64,000 bases of DNA from Halobacillus locisalis (GTDB lineage: Bacteria; Bacillota; Bacilli; Bacillales; Halobacillaceae), in assembly GCF_013694105.1 (NCBI RefSeq), contig NZ_JACEFG010000001.1, forward strand, positions 1,240,001-1,304,000, read 5' to 3'. The notes under the pieces are model-generated. The model searched no databases and was not told the DNA's origin. It saw only the letters and a program-made list of their open reading frames with translations. Every line of letters begins with the position of its first letter. Position 1 is the first letter of the stretch. Of the stretch, positions 50,943-59,345 are shown in pieces. Made by a program: the position numbers and the translations under genes.

Positions 50943-50971
50943 AAAGCTCAGAGTCTATAGACTCTGAGCTT
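50943..50971 (-). terminator. Intrinsic terminator after yueD
   Basis: AAGCTCAGAGTC-TATA-GACTCTGAGCTT, then TTGC. Confidence 0.9.
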
Positions 50972-50985
50972 CAGTATCTAACCGA

Positions 50986-51744
50986 TTATTGATCTATTAA
51001 ATCATAGAGCTTATATACTTTGCCGTTTACGATTTTCTTCGGTTGATTGATCAAATCCATAAGCACAGCCGCCACTTCATCTGGGGACCTTAGTGCTCCT
51101 TCTTCTTTCATTTTTTTGAATTTATCAACATCCGCAAAGGCTTCTTCGGATGCAGATCGAATTTCACTTTGCATTTCTGTATCCATTACACCCGGGCTAT
51201 AAGCAAGTATAATGTGCCCTTTTCCTTCTTGTTCGAGAGCTAATGTCTCTGTAAAACGGTTAATAGCTGCCTTCGTGCTGCTATAGGTACTCCAGCCATG
51301 AATCGTCTTCTCAGCAGCCCCGGAGGTTACATTAATGATTGATGTATGCACTTCACGGTCATTCGCTTCACCAATGATACGGTTCACTAACATAATCGGT
51401 GCCGTCAGATTAACCTGGATATGCGTGCGAATAGCACCAGGATCCAAACTTCCAACCGTATCAATGGGCTCAATCACCCCAGCGTTGTTCACAACATATA
51501 CATAGTGAGTATCCTCATGAAAAGCGATACGCACGATTTGCTCTAACGCTTCATCTAGATCATGTTGATCACTTAGGTCGCACGATATATGTTCATAACT
51601 TACTCCTCTTTCTTCAGCTAACGTCTTCAATGCCGCATTTTCATTACGAGATAATGCAATCACATTGACGTTCTTCTCCATCAGCTGTCTAGCAATGGCT
51701 TCTCCTAACCCTCTTGATGCGCCTGTTACAATAGCATACTGCAT
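50986..51744 (-). CDS. yueD: Short-chain dehydrogenase, YueD-like benzil reductase
   Basis: A 252-residue classical SDR: cofactor motif TGASRGLGEAIA (residues 7-18), NNAGV (about 88), active-site Ser in NVTSGAAE and YSSTKAA (Tyr-x3-Lys, about 155-161). YueD of B. subtilis reduces diketones such as benzil stereospecifically with NADPH, and the length and overall sequence pattern match. Natural substrate is unknown. It is a single gene with its own terminator. Confidence 0.82.
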   Translation of the reverse strand: MQYAIVTGASRGLGEAIARQLMEKNVNVIALSRNENAALKTLAEERGVSYEHISCDLSDQHDLDEALEQIVRIAFHEDTHYVYVVNNAGVIEPIDTVGSLDPGAIRTHIQVNLTAPIMLVNRIIGEANDREVHTSIINVTSGAAEKTIHGWSTYSSTKAAINRFTETLALEQEGKGHIILAYSPGVMDTEMQSEIRSASEEAFADVDKFKKMKEEGALRSPDEVAAVLMDLINQPKKIVNGKVYKLYDLIDQ

Positions 51745-51866
51745 GTCCTCATTCTCCTTTTTTACAATGTAGTGTTACATCTGTTAGTACTTCGAACTCC
51801 TTTACATCTGAAAAAGCAACGTTTATGATAAACGAAGCACTCACTGACAGACAGAAGGGATTAATC

Positions 51867-52502
51867 ATGAAATACGTATACTTATTTATCATTTATGCTG
51901 GTGGACTTGTGTTGTCGAGTCTCGGGCTTGCCTTAATTATACAATCCGGTTTAGGTGTCGGACCCGGCGACAGCGTTGCTGTTGGCCTCTCGATGCACTT
52001 ACCTATAACCGTCGGCAGTGTCATGATTATAGCATTTATTATCTTACTCCTCGTTAATGCTTGGTTGGAGAAAAAACGTCCTCAATATGAGTCTCTCATT
52101 CCGATTATTATCCGCGGCCGCACAGTCGACCTATTCCTATACGGATGGCTAGAGAACGTCGAGTATGAAATGTGGTGGGCACAATGGGGAATCTTCACGT
52201 TGGGGTTAATCGCTACAGCCGTAGGAGTGGCCGTTTACTTACGTACACCCTTCCCACGCATCCCTCTTGATCACTTCATGATGATCATGAATGAAAAAAC
52301 AAATCAGTCGAAGAGCTCTGTAAGAATCTATTCCGAGTCCGGCATGGCTTTGATCGGTTTTCTATTAGGTGCTCCAGTAGGTTTAGGAACACTCATTGTG
52401 GCCCTTTTACTGGGACCGTTTATTCAATGGTCTTACCAAGTGGCCCGACCGATTGCGTCATTGTGGCTCGATACAAGCCCTTCACCCCAAAAAAAAGCAT
52501 GA
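51867..52502 (+). CDS. YczE/YitT-type membrane protein
   Basis: A 211-residue integral membrane protein with about five helices; IYAGGLVLSSLGLALIIQSGLGVGPGDSVAVGLS at the N-terminus is the YczE/YyaS pattern, and FPRIPLDHFMMIM is a conserved internal loop. The function of the family is unclear, with YczE linked to lipopeptide export or maturation in B. subtilis. ATG 51867 has AGAAGGGA upstream; a longer frame exists but lacks a ribosome site. Confidence 0.8.
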   Translation: MKYVYLFIIYAGGLVLSSLGLALIIQSGLGVGPGDSVAVGLSMHLPITVGSVMIIAFIILLLVNAWLEKKRPQYESLIPIIIRGRTVDLFLYGWLENVEYEMWWAQWGIFTLGLIATAVGVAVYLRTPFPRIPLDHFMMIMNEKTNQSKSSVRIYSESGMALIGFLLGAPVGLGTLIVALLLGPFIQWSYQVARPIASLWLDTSPSPQKKA

Positions 52503-52524
52503 ACTTGATGTTCATGCTTTTTTT
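52493..52524. terminator. Bidirectional terminator
   Basis: AAAAGCATGAAC / GTTCATGCTTTT stem with T7. Confidence 0.93.
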
Positions 52525-52963
52525 ATTTCTCCGTAAAGTCTAATTCTGTAATCCCTGATTCTTCTAACTTTTGTCCAATTTGTTCTTCAAATTGGATACG
52601 CTTCTCCATCATTTCTTCAGTCATTTCCCCTTTTGGAGCACCGAATTGCTTCACCATCTCTTTGTCAGCAAGCTTCTCGACCAACTTATCCCAAAAACTG
52701 AACTCATCATATTCCTCTACGTACGTATCCAATAACTTGGATTCAAAATCGACGTCAAGGTCATGAATGTCCATTTCTTTTTGGTGGACAACGAGATCAT
52801 CCAAACCTGCCTGATTATAATTTGATAATACCAGCTCACGCATTTCCTCAAAATCTTCATCCAAATCCATTTTAGTGGAGTTCACCATCCACGTTCCTAA
52901 GTACACGGCTTCAATCAGCTTTTTATATTGTTTTTCCGTCATTTCAAGATGAACCGATGCCAT
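52523..52963 (-). CDS. Conserved acidic cytoplasmic protein of unknown function
   Basis: A 146-residue acidic, mostly helical protein (MASVHLEMTEKQYKKLIEAVYLGTWMVNS, then DLDEDFEEMRELVLSNYN). It has no signal peptide or membrane span. ATG 52963 follows TTGGAGGAGATT; the frame upstream to 53071 reaches towards a repeat element and lacks support. I cannot name the family. Confidence 0.75.
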   Translation of the reverse strand: MASVHLEMTEKQYKKLIEAVYLGTWMVNSTKMDLDEDFEEMRELVLSNYNQAGLDDLVVHQKEMDIHDLDVDFESKLLDTYVEEYDEFSFWDKLVEKLADKEMVKQFGAPKGEMTEEMMEKRIQFEEQIGQKLEESGITELDFTEK

Positions 52964-53131
52964 CACAATCTCCTCCAATCTTTCTTTGGAATTATAGCAT
53001 GTACCATATCTATCCCCAAAATAATTAGTGAATAAACAACTGACTTTTTTCAAAAAGTTATCTCTTCGCATAATCCCCCTTATCTTGAAGACTTGAGGGT
53101 GAGGTGTTTGGGTCCTCTACTGAAGTAAGAA

Positions 53132-53258
53132 AAGGGCGTGGTGGGAAATGACTCGCTTTCCTGTGGTGAGCCGCCGAGCCTCCTCGGTCGTTAACACTCC
53201 CTGTGGGGTCTCGCCTGAGCCCTTATCCCACGGGAGTCTCGCCATTTTCCACCACACC
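53132..53258 (+). repeat. Hairpin module D
   Basis: Arms GGGCGTGGTGGGAAATG and CATTTTCCACCACACCC with a core like the other modules (CTCCCTGTGGGGTCTCGCCT, CCCACGGGAGTCTCGCC). Confidence 0.88.
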
Positions 53259-53302
53259 CGTCCATATTTGGATCGTCGGACCATTCATTGATGAAAAGAA
53301 GC

Positions 53303-53460
53303 ACGTCTGTCTGAATAGGCTGAGTAAATGTCCGATAAATTGCCACTCTTGTCCGAATCGTAAGGAAATGTCCGATATAGAGGATCACTTGTCCTGATTG
53401 AGCAGATAGATGTCTGAAATCGTACATCTGTCGTCCTGATTGCTCAGGTAAATGTCCGAA
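53303..53460 (+). repeat. GTCCGA array with 21-bp period
   Basis: Units begin GTCTGAAT, GTCCGATA, GTCCGAAT, GTCCGATA, GTCCTGAT, GTCTGAAA, GTCCTGAT, GTCCGAAT; spacing 21, 21, 19, 21, 21, 21, 21, identical to the array at 32368-32530, including the short third unit. Confidence 0.85.
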
Positions 53461-53551
53461 TTGGGGTGTGTTCATCCAATACATCCCGCTGGAGTCGCAT
53501 TGTTCACGTCCCCACTTTTCGGGATGTGATTTCGTGAGACTATTTTGGCAA

Positions 53552-53673
53552 GGGGAGATGGGGAACGGGGCGACTCCTGTGGGATTAAGTGGGACAGCTG
53601 AGACCCCGGAGAGCTTTAGCTCGAGGAGGCTCAGCGCCCGCCCCACGGAAAGCGACTCGTTCCCCATCTCCCC
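53552..53673 (+). repeat. Hairpin module E
   Basis: Arms GGGGAGATGGGGAACG and CGTTCCCCATCTCCCC with core GCGACTCCTGTGGGAT, CAGCTGAGACCCCGG, AGGAGGCTCAGCGCC, GGAAAGCGACTC. Confidence 0.88.
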
Positions 53674-53736
53674 CCTTCCTCACTACAAAAGTCTCGAAAT
53701 TGAGTGTTCAAGGTTACTGCCCGATTATTGAACATA

Positions 53737-53771
53737 AAAACCGGTAAAGAATGAACTCTTTACCGGTTTTC
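53737..53771 (-). terminator. Intrinsic terminator after dat
   Basis: AAAACCGGTAAAGA / TCTTTACCGGTTTT stem, short loop. Confidence 0.92.
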
Positions 53772-53780
53772 ATGATTTAT

Positions 53781-54668
53781 TTATGCGTGTGTACCTTGAT
53801 TGAAAATCGACTCGTCAGACGTAATCTTAGCGTCTTTTTCATAACATTTTTGAAGAGTTCTTGTGATATTACCTGGCTCGCCATTCCCGATGGTTTGTTC
53901 CCCAATTTGTATAATCGGCATGACTTCGGCCGTGCTGCTTGATAAGAAGATTTCATCGGCGTTCTGAATATCATCCAGATGGAAAGCTTTTTCTATGAAT
54001 GGAATCGACTCTTCTTCGCAGAAACGCTCAATCCCCAACCGAACACAACCATGTAAGATGTTTTTCTTCGGAGGATGTGTGTGCACCTTGCCGTCTTTTA
54101 CGAGATACACGTTTGAGGAGCTGCACTCGGTTACTTCACCCTCTTTGTGTAGGATTGCTTCGAAACAACCTTGTTCTTTTGCGGTTTGCTTAGCTAACAC
54201 GTTCGGCAAGAGATTCAAGCTCTTAATATAACACCAATCCCAACGCACGTCTGGTTGCGTAATCGCATGAACACCTGTTTTCAGCTTTTCTACCGGACGA
54301 GGTAAGTCTTTGACATAGGCGTACATATTCGGCTGTGGAATTGCCGGAAAAGCATGGTCTCTCGGAGCTGATCCCCTAGTAATTTGTAAGTATACTTTTG
54401 CATCGCCCTGAATATCATTGACCTTCAATAATTTCTCCAAATGATGATAAAGGTCTTCTTTTGGGTAAGGTACGGTTAATTTGATCGCATCAGCCGACCG
54501 ATATAATCGTTCTACGTGTTCGTCAATTAAATAATAGCTTCCGTTATAGACCCGGATGACCTCGTAAATACCATCCCCGAACTGAAGTCCTCTTTCTTCA
54601 AACGGGTAGGTCAGTCGATCTTGCTGTACAAATTCTTTTTCTGTAAGGATTTGGTTATAAATTGTCAT
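53781..54668 (-). CDS. dat: D-amino acid aminotransferase
   Basis: A 295-residue fold-type IV PLP enzyme. RGLQFGDGIYEVIRVYNG (about 26-43) is the family start, and the PLP Lys is in CYIKSLNLLPNVLAK (about Lys147); EVTECSSSNVYLV and STAEVMPI follow. It interconverts D-Ala and D-Glu with their keto acids, supplying D-Glu for peptidoglycan. The gene lies after repeat element DE and ends in a terminator. ATG has GGAGGATCC upstream. Confidence 0.93.
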   Translation of the reverse strand: MTIYNQILTEKEFVQQDRLTYPFEERGLQFGDGIYEVIRVYNGSYYLIDEHVERLYRSADAIKLTVPYPKEDLYHHLEKLLKVNDIQGDAKVYLQITRGSAPRDHAFPAIPQPNMYAYVKDLPRPVEKLKTGVHAITQPDVRWDWCYIKSLNLLPNVLAKQTAKEQGCFEAILHKEGEVTECSSSNVYLVKDGKVHTHPPKKNILHGCVRLGIERFCEEESIPFIEKAFHLDDIQNADEIFLSSSTAEVMPIIQIGEQTIGNGEPGNITRTLQKCYEKDAKITSDESIFNQGTHA

Positions 54669-54831
54669 CTAGGATCCTCCTCTATACTTTTTATGGTTAA
54701 GCATTAGTTTATCAGAAAATTCATGATTCTTGGAGGCGAAAGGTGAATTCTTTCTAATACATGCCTAAGTACCTATGAATGACAACTAGGTTTATGCATG
54801 ATTCTTTGTATCATCACGTGATAAGACCAAA

Positions 54832-54867
54832 TAGAGGACAACCTTCTGAAGAAAGGCTGTCCTCTAT
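54832..54867 (-). terminator. Intrinsic terminator after the TM-anchored protein gene
   Basis: AGAGGACA-CCTT / AAGG-TGTCCTCT type stem with one mismatch. Confidence 0.8.
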
Positions 54868-54869
54868 GT

Positions 54870-55427
54870 TTACCTTAAAAGGGGCACAGATAGCTCGAAC
54901 AAGGCTTCTTCGTTCGGCACTCCATCTTCCATGATCGGATAAAACGAGAGGTCGAGCTCGCGCTGCTCTTCGCTATCCTCTTCACCTTCCTCTGGTTCTG
55001 GCAAAGAAAAGTCGTCCACTTGTAGGTATTGGAACGTAGAGAAAGTACCTTCTGCTTTTCCAGTCGTTGTTCCATTGAAGGTTGTCCCTTCCTCATCCAC
55101 TACCTTAACTAGAAACTGAACCGCTCCATCTTCGCGCTGCCAGTCAGCATCCTCGTTATTAAGAAGATTGTTGCCTTTACGATACCAAAAGCCAAAATAC
55201 AACCCTTGTTCAGGATAGGAATAATACAGTTCAGATAATTCAAGGCCTGTCCCTTCGATTTTCTGTGAGTCAGGCGAAATCGATACAGGTCTGTTTTCCA
55301 ACTGCTCCACGAGTGGATACTTCTGATCGTTTACAAGTCGATTATACTCTTTATTATCTACATAAAGAAAAATGACTACGGATAAGACCACAATTAGGCC
55401 AATTAATGCTATACGAGTTGCTTTCAT
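54870..55427 (-). CDS. Membrane-anchored extracytoplasmic protein of unknown function
   Basis: A 185-residue protein with one N-terminal helix (IALIGLIVVLSVVIFLYV, residues 6-23) and an extracytoplasmic acidic domain. The Glu-rich segment SLPEPEEGEEDSEEQREL (about 141-158) is a spacer between strands. There is no Cys in a lipobox, so it is an anchored, not a lipid-modified, protein. Family not recognised. AGGTGGAG precedes ATG. Confidence 0.72.
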   Translation of the reverse strand: MKATRIALIGLIVVLSVVIFLYVDNKEYNRLVNDQKYPLVEQLENRPVSISPDSQKIEGTGLELSELYYSYPEQGLYFGFWYRKGNNLLNNEDADWQREDGAVQFLVKVVDEEGTTFNGTTTGKAEGTFSTFQYLQVDDFSLPEPEEGEEDSEEQRELDLSFYPIMEDGVPNEEALFELSVPLLR

Positions 55428-55506
55428 TTTCTACTCCACCTCAATATCTATGTATGGTAAATCATGAAAATAGTATAACAGAAGTTCTTATGATCCGAAC
55501 ACTTAG

Positions 55507-55557
55507 AATAAAAAAAACTGCCCCCGAAAAGTCTTGAACAGACTTTCGCAGACAGTT
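55507..55557 (-). terminator. Intrinsic terminator after spoVR
   Basis: On the minus strand AACTG...GAAAGTC-loop-GACTTTTC...CAGTT, then eight T. Confidence 0.88.
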
Positions 55558-55572
55558 GATACGACCGTTCAC

Positions 55573-56985
55573 TTAAATGTATTTCTTTTGTACTTTCTTA
55601 CCACTGTAACTGAAGACGACATCTCGTTGCTCGACTTTTGTCTCCAAGTGAACATTTCTACCCCATAATTGGTACACGTAAGGAAGCGTCTTTTCCAAGT
55701 AGCTGACATCCAGCTCCACATCTTCGAAATGATGTTTCAAATATAGTTCTCCACCCTTAAGAAAGTCACCATCTTGTACCGTGATATACGGAAATCCCCC
55801 ATTCACACGCATCGTTACTAATTGATCTCGCACTGCTTCATGGTCTTTATCGGTCACCTTATATTTTTGTCCTTGCTTTTGGAACAGATATAAGTCTTCT
55901 CTTCGAACCAATTCTTTGGTCAAATAGTTGCGTATAAAGCTTTGATCAGACTCAATTTCTCTGACCTCGAAGATTTTCTCGCGGCCTGATCCAGGCATTA
56001 TGCCATGTTTAATCATTTCTTCAGAGGGGTTGTCGTAACGTTCTTCAATATCTTCAAAAATCTTCAATCCTAAATAATATGGATTTAACTGTGTTTTGGA
56101 TGGTTGCACAACGCTTGCATTCAGCTTGGCGAAGTCCACCACTTCGTCACTAGTTAAATCCATTTCCCTCAATATTCTTGCATGCCAGTAGGATGCCCAA
56201 CCTTCGTTCATGATTTTCGTTTCTAGTTGAGGCCAGAAGTACAACATTTCTTCTCTCATCATGGTTAAGATATCCCGCTGCCAATCTTCAAGTTCACGAC
56301 TGTGCTCTTCAATGAATAGAAGTAGATCCTTCTCTGGTCTTGGTGGAAACTTCTTCTTTTTTCTATAGGCAGAGCGATCCTCAGAGGACGATTCTTCCAT
56401 TTTCCATAAGTCATCATATGGCGTCGCCTTCGTTACCTCCCCGCTTTCTTCCTCGTCATCCACTGACCACGCAAGCTTCGGTCTGACCAAAGAAGGATCG
56501 ATATGTTCCTGAACAGCTAATACAGCATCCAAAAAAGATTCAACTTCTTCTTTTCCGTAAATTCGATCATATTCAGCTATTCGCTCAGCAGTTGCGGACA
56601 TGCTCTCCACCATATCACGCTTTGTATTTTGAAAACGAGCATTGTTTTTGAAGAAATCACAATGAGCCAGTACATGGGCGACAATCAATTTGTTTTGAAT
56701 CAAGCTATTTGAATTCAATAAAAAGGCATAGCACGGGTTCGAGTTGATCACCAATTCATAAATTTTACTTAACCCGAGGTCATACTGTAATTTCATCTTG
56801 TAGTATTGTTTACCGAAGCTCCAGTGTGAAAATCGTGTCGGCATTCCGTAAGCACCAAATGTATAAATAATGTCATCAGGACAAACCTCATAACGCATAG
56901 GATAAAAGTCTAAACCGAAACCCTTCGCAATTTCCGTAATTTCTTGTATGGCATATTTGAGCTTTCTTTGCTCGTCTGGTTTCAA
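55573..56985 (-). CDS. spoVR: Stage V sporulation protein R family protein
   Basis: A 470-residue SpoVR protein, needed for normal spore cortex formation in B. subtilis, though the biochemical role remains unclear. Landmarks: [33 protein letters not shown] at the start, [38 protein letters not shown] (about 80-118), [14 protein letters not shown] (about 265), and [23 protein letters not shown] 56985 is preceded by GAGGGGGCACC. It is beside yhdB-region genes as in B. subtilis. Confidence 0.95.
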   Translation of the reverse strand: MKPDEQRKLKYAIQEITEIAKGFGLDFYPMRYEVCPDDIIYTFGAYGMPTRFSHWSFGKQYYKMKLQYDLGLSKIYELVINSNPCYAFLLNSNSLIQNKLIVAHVLAHCDFFKNNARFQNTKRDMVESMSATAERIAEYDRIYGKEEVESFLDAVLAVQEHIDPSLVRPKLAWSVDDEEESGEVTKATPYDDLWKMEESSSEDRSAYRKKKKFPPRPEKDLLLFIEEHSRELEDWQRDILTMMREEMLYFWPQLETKIMNEGWASYWHARILREMDLTSDEVVDFAKLNASVVQPSKTQLNPYYLGLKIFEDIEERYDNPSEEMIKHGIMPGSGREKIFEVREIESDQSFIRNYLTKELVRREDLYLFQKQGQKYKVTDKDHEAVRDQLVTMRVNGGFPYITVQDGDFLKGGELYLKHHFEDVELDVSYLEKTLPYVYQLWGRNVHLETKVEQRDVVFSYSGKKVQKKYI

Positions 56986-57061
56986 AGGTGCCCCCTCCTT
57001 CGATTTCGCTTATCTTACTATATGAGAGGACAAGCGGGAACATGAGAAATAGATGGGCTGT

Positions 57062-57556
57062 TCAACTCAATAAAAGTGCCATCATATATTCATCTATCCA
57101 ATTTCCGTCGACACAGAGAGAATGCTTCAGCCTGCCTTCCACTTCAAACCCAGCTTTTTTATACACATGGAAAGCCGCTTCATTATGTACCATTACACTT
57201 AGCTCCAAACGATGTATTCCTGAATGTACAGCCCATTCTTTTACACGTTCAAGTAAGGACGAGGCGATTCCTTTTCCTTGCTGATCCCTTTGAATGCCAG
57301 CTACAACCTTGGCACAATGAGCATTCCTTTTAACTCCTCCGCCGATACAAGTAACATGCCCGATGACTCTCCCTTCATCAAAAGCTAACCATACAGTTGA
57401 GTTTTCCTTTGAATTAAAATTTTGAATCATCTGTTCTGCCTGTTTTGCTGACATTTGTCGTTCATTAGGCTCAAATAACAAGAAGTTTGACTCTTTTTCT
57501 AAATCGTTCATTAAGCGGGCTAACGCCGGCGCATCCTTTACTTCCGCTTCCCTCAT
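57062..57556 (-). CDS. GNAT family N-acetyltransferase
   Basis: A 164-residue GNAT with motif A KVVAGIQRDQQGKGIASSLLERVKEWAVHSG (about 83-113) and LSVMVHNEAAFHVYKKAGFEVEGRLKHSLCVDGNWIDEYMMALLL, the RimI-like end. I choose ATG 57556, which has AAAGGAG upstream; the open frame begins six codons earlier within that site. Substrate unknown. Confidence 0.87.
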   Translation of the reverse strand: MREAEVKDAPALARLMNDLEKESNFLLFEPNERQMSAKQAEQMIQNFNSKENSTVWLAFDEGRVIGHVTCIGGGVKRNAHCAKVVAGIQRDQQGKGIASSLLERVKEWAVHSGIHRLELSVMVHNEAAFHVYKKAGFEVEGRLKHSLCVDGNWIDEYMMALLLS

Positions 57557-57630
57557 TTCATCAGCTCCTTTCACAAAGAGTATAACAGGAATGGTGATCC
57601 GTCAGTGAAAAGATATCCTCCAATTCAAAA

Positions 57631-57660
57631 AAGCCAGTCCGATGGTCGGACTGGCTTTAG
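57631..57660. terminator. Bidirectional terminator before the YhcN/YlaJ-like gene
   Basis: AAAGCCAGTCCGA-TGG-TCGGACTGGCTTT. Confidence 0.94.
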
Positions 57661-57667
57661 CTGCTTA

Positions 57668-58207
57668 TTACCGGGCTTCTGGAAAGACACGATCTACCAT
57701 TTGCCCAAACTCTTTAAAAAAACCACTGACAGGATCGCCGGACTTCATATCGTTGACATAATTGTTTGTCAAGTCGACAAAATCAGGGTTTGTGGAAATA
57801 TACACATTATCGATGTCCTGATCGGCAGATTTTACAGCTTTCGTTATTTGGCCTTCCACTTTATCAGAAATGTCATCTGAACCGTTTTCGTTATCTAAGA
57901 CAGCAGCCACATAGGCATTATCTCGCGTCTTTAGCACGTATGCCTTATCGACACCATCTACATTCTTACTGATATTATCAGCTGCTACCTTAGCCACCTG
58001 ATAGTCCGTGTTATGAACCATACCTCGGTCGTTGTCATAACGATCAGCTCTGTTCCCTTCTTCATACATGTTGTCCGCCATTCGTTGGAAACGTGTATTC
58101 TGAACACCTTCATAATTCCCCTCTCCCGTTCCAGTTTCCTGCTCAGCTTGGCAGGCAACGAGAGAAGTGACAGCTACTATGGCTATCGCAAATGTTTTGA
58201 TCTTCAT
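57668..58207 (-). CDS. YhcN/YlaJ-family sporulation lipoprotein
   Basis: A 179-residue lipoprotein: signal MKIKTFAIAIVAVTSLVAC with Cys19 as the lipid site, then a hydrophilic region and the YhcN/YlaJ domain (about 65-155; DYQVAKVAADNISKNVDGVDKAYVLKTRDNAYVAAVL). YhcN is found in the forespore inner membrane in B. subtilis, and this fits the spore-former context. Its neighbours (spoVR, yhdB, yhcX) match the yhc-yhd area of B. subtilis. Confidence 0.88.
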   Translation of the reverse strand: MKIKTFAIAIVAVTSLVACQAEQETGTGEGNYEGVQNTRFQRMADNMYEEGNRADRYDNDRGMVHNTDYQVAKVAADNISKNVDGVDKAYVLKTRDNAYVAAVLDNENGSDDISDKVEGQITKAVKSADQDIDNVYISTNPDFVDLTNNYVNDMKSGDPVSGFFKEFGQMVDRVFPEAR

Positions 58208-58272
58208 GATGTTATTCCTCCTTAGCAGCTTACCATTAGTATGCGTTGCAAAGAAGGAAATATACGATGCAC

Positions 58273-58743
58273 TTATGCTTCAGAAATAGGCAAACTCCAC
58301 CATATGTGAAGGGCAACAAGGTACACGAAGAATATTGCATTTATGAACAACATAAACGCAGGAATCAACTTAAAAGTCCCTATAATCCGGTTATAACTTA
58401 TTCGCAAAATAATGAAGCACGCAATAATCAGTATGTATAAACTCACAAACCATATCCAAGATAAAGTTGTATTGGCATTGATGCCGATTTCATAACCGAT
58501 AACAAAAATAACCCATGGAACCAAAAAACCAAGCATAGATACCGGTACATATTTCTGTTCACTCTTTATATAATAGAGTGAAATAATAGCACTGACCACA
58601 CTCAATCCCCCAAGGATTTCGCTGATAAGAACCATCACTCCTTGTGTATTTACTGCTTGAACCGTTACAAAGCTCAAAAACAAAAAAGCACTGAATACAA
58701 CAATTAGTCCAGTGTTTACATACAACAACTGTTTCTCACTCAC
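58273..58743 (-). CDS. Five-helix membrane protein of unknown function
   Basis: A 156-residue protein with five predicted helices and little else. GTG 58743 is used because AAGGGAG lies eight bases upstream; the frame runs to 58791, but the ATG there has no ribosome site. Family not recognised. Confidence 0.65.
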   Translation of the reverse strand: MSEKQLLYVNTGLIVVFSAFLFLSFVTVQAVNTQGVMVLISEILGGLSVVSAIISLYYIKSEQKYVPVSMLGFLVPWVIFVIGYEIGINANTTLSWIWFVSLYILIIACFIILRISYNRIIGTFKLIPAFMLFINAIFFVYLVALHIWWSLPISEA

Positions 58744-59011
58744 ACCCAAAACTCCCTTCAAGGTCCAAACACCTAAGTAAAAGATTTCCATACCATCATA
58801 TCAAAAAAAGAAGACGAATGGTGGAAGAAAAACGTATTTTGTGTCGTCATTCCCAGAATTGTGACGATGTTTCAGTTTCATCGTTCCCTTCCCCGGGGAT
58901 AATAAAACCACTCCTTTGAACATGCGAGAAGCCGCCGCTTCCATTTGGCGCCAGCAAATCAATCGTGAGAGAAAGCCTCTTGTTTTCCTCACCCAAAAGG
59001 ATGTGTGACCC

Positions 59012-59245
59012 ATGAATAATCTTGATTATGACAAAGCACTGCATTACATGATCTGGGGTCAATGGGATGAATTATTAGTCCTTATGGTACGTACCAATGA
59101 TCAGTTTCTGTCCAAAAAAATTGAGAGCTTTTTACACGCTTGTTATTATCCTGCAAGTGAAGCAGAAATGCTGGAATCACATGAAAGTCTGCTTCATTAT
59201 ATCGACCATGCACAAGAGAGGATAGAAACTCCTTCGATTATATAA
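59012..59245 (+). CDS. yhdB: YhdB-like small protein
   Basis: A 77-residue soluble protein beginning MNNLDYDKALHYMIWGQWDELLVLMVRTNDQFLSKKIESFLHACYYPA. The length, start and position next to the yhcX/spoVR group agree with B. subtilis YhdB; no function is known. AAAAGGATG is upstream of ATG 59012. Confidence 0.75.
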   Translation: MNNLDYDKALHYMIWGQWDELLVLMVRTNDQFLSKKIESFLHACYYPASEAEMLESHESLLHYIDHAQERIETPSII

Positions 59246-59301
59246 AGCGCACAAGATCTCCTTATAAACTGGAGTGGAAATCGTAAGGCAAAATAGATTA
59301 T

Positions 59302-59338
59302 AAACGAACCACCTTCAAATTATGGAGGTGGTTCGTTT
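59302..59338 (-). terminator. Intrinsic terminator after yhcX
   Basis: AAACGAACCACCT / AGGTGGTTCGTTT stem. Confidence 0.93.
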
Positions 59339-59345
59339 CATAACA

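Larger units (their letters stand above)
53070..53728 (+). mobile_element. Composite repeat element DE: hairpin, 21-bp array, hairpin
   Basis: The longest copy, about 659 bp. The left end ATAATCCCCCTTATCTTGAA and the right end TTCAAGGTTACTGCCCGATTAT-type sequence are related to those of elements A, B and F. In order it holds hairpin D (53132-53258), the GTCCGA array (about 53303-53460) and hairpin E (53552-53673). No gene; short frames in it are repeat translations. Confidence 0.75.

Noticed and set aside
53191-53731. Frames of 158 and 87 codons across repeat element DE
   Set aside because: They follow repeat sequence on both strands; the peptide (with ETPESFSSRRLSARPTESDSF) is a by-product of the hairpin core.
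54813-54822. Palindrome ATCACGTGAT downstream of the TM-anchored gene's terminator region
   Set aside because: It is short, lies between two genes' 3' and 5' ends without a clear promoter, and is not repeated in the window.
58847-59062. Minus-strand frames upstream of and overlapping yhdB
   Set aside because: Two frames compete for the same DNA, neither has a ribosome site, and yhdB on the other strand is better supported. The peptide LSLTIDLLAPNGSGGFSHVQRSGF looks protein-like, so I am not fully certain.
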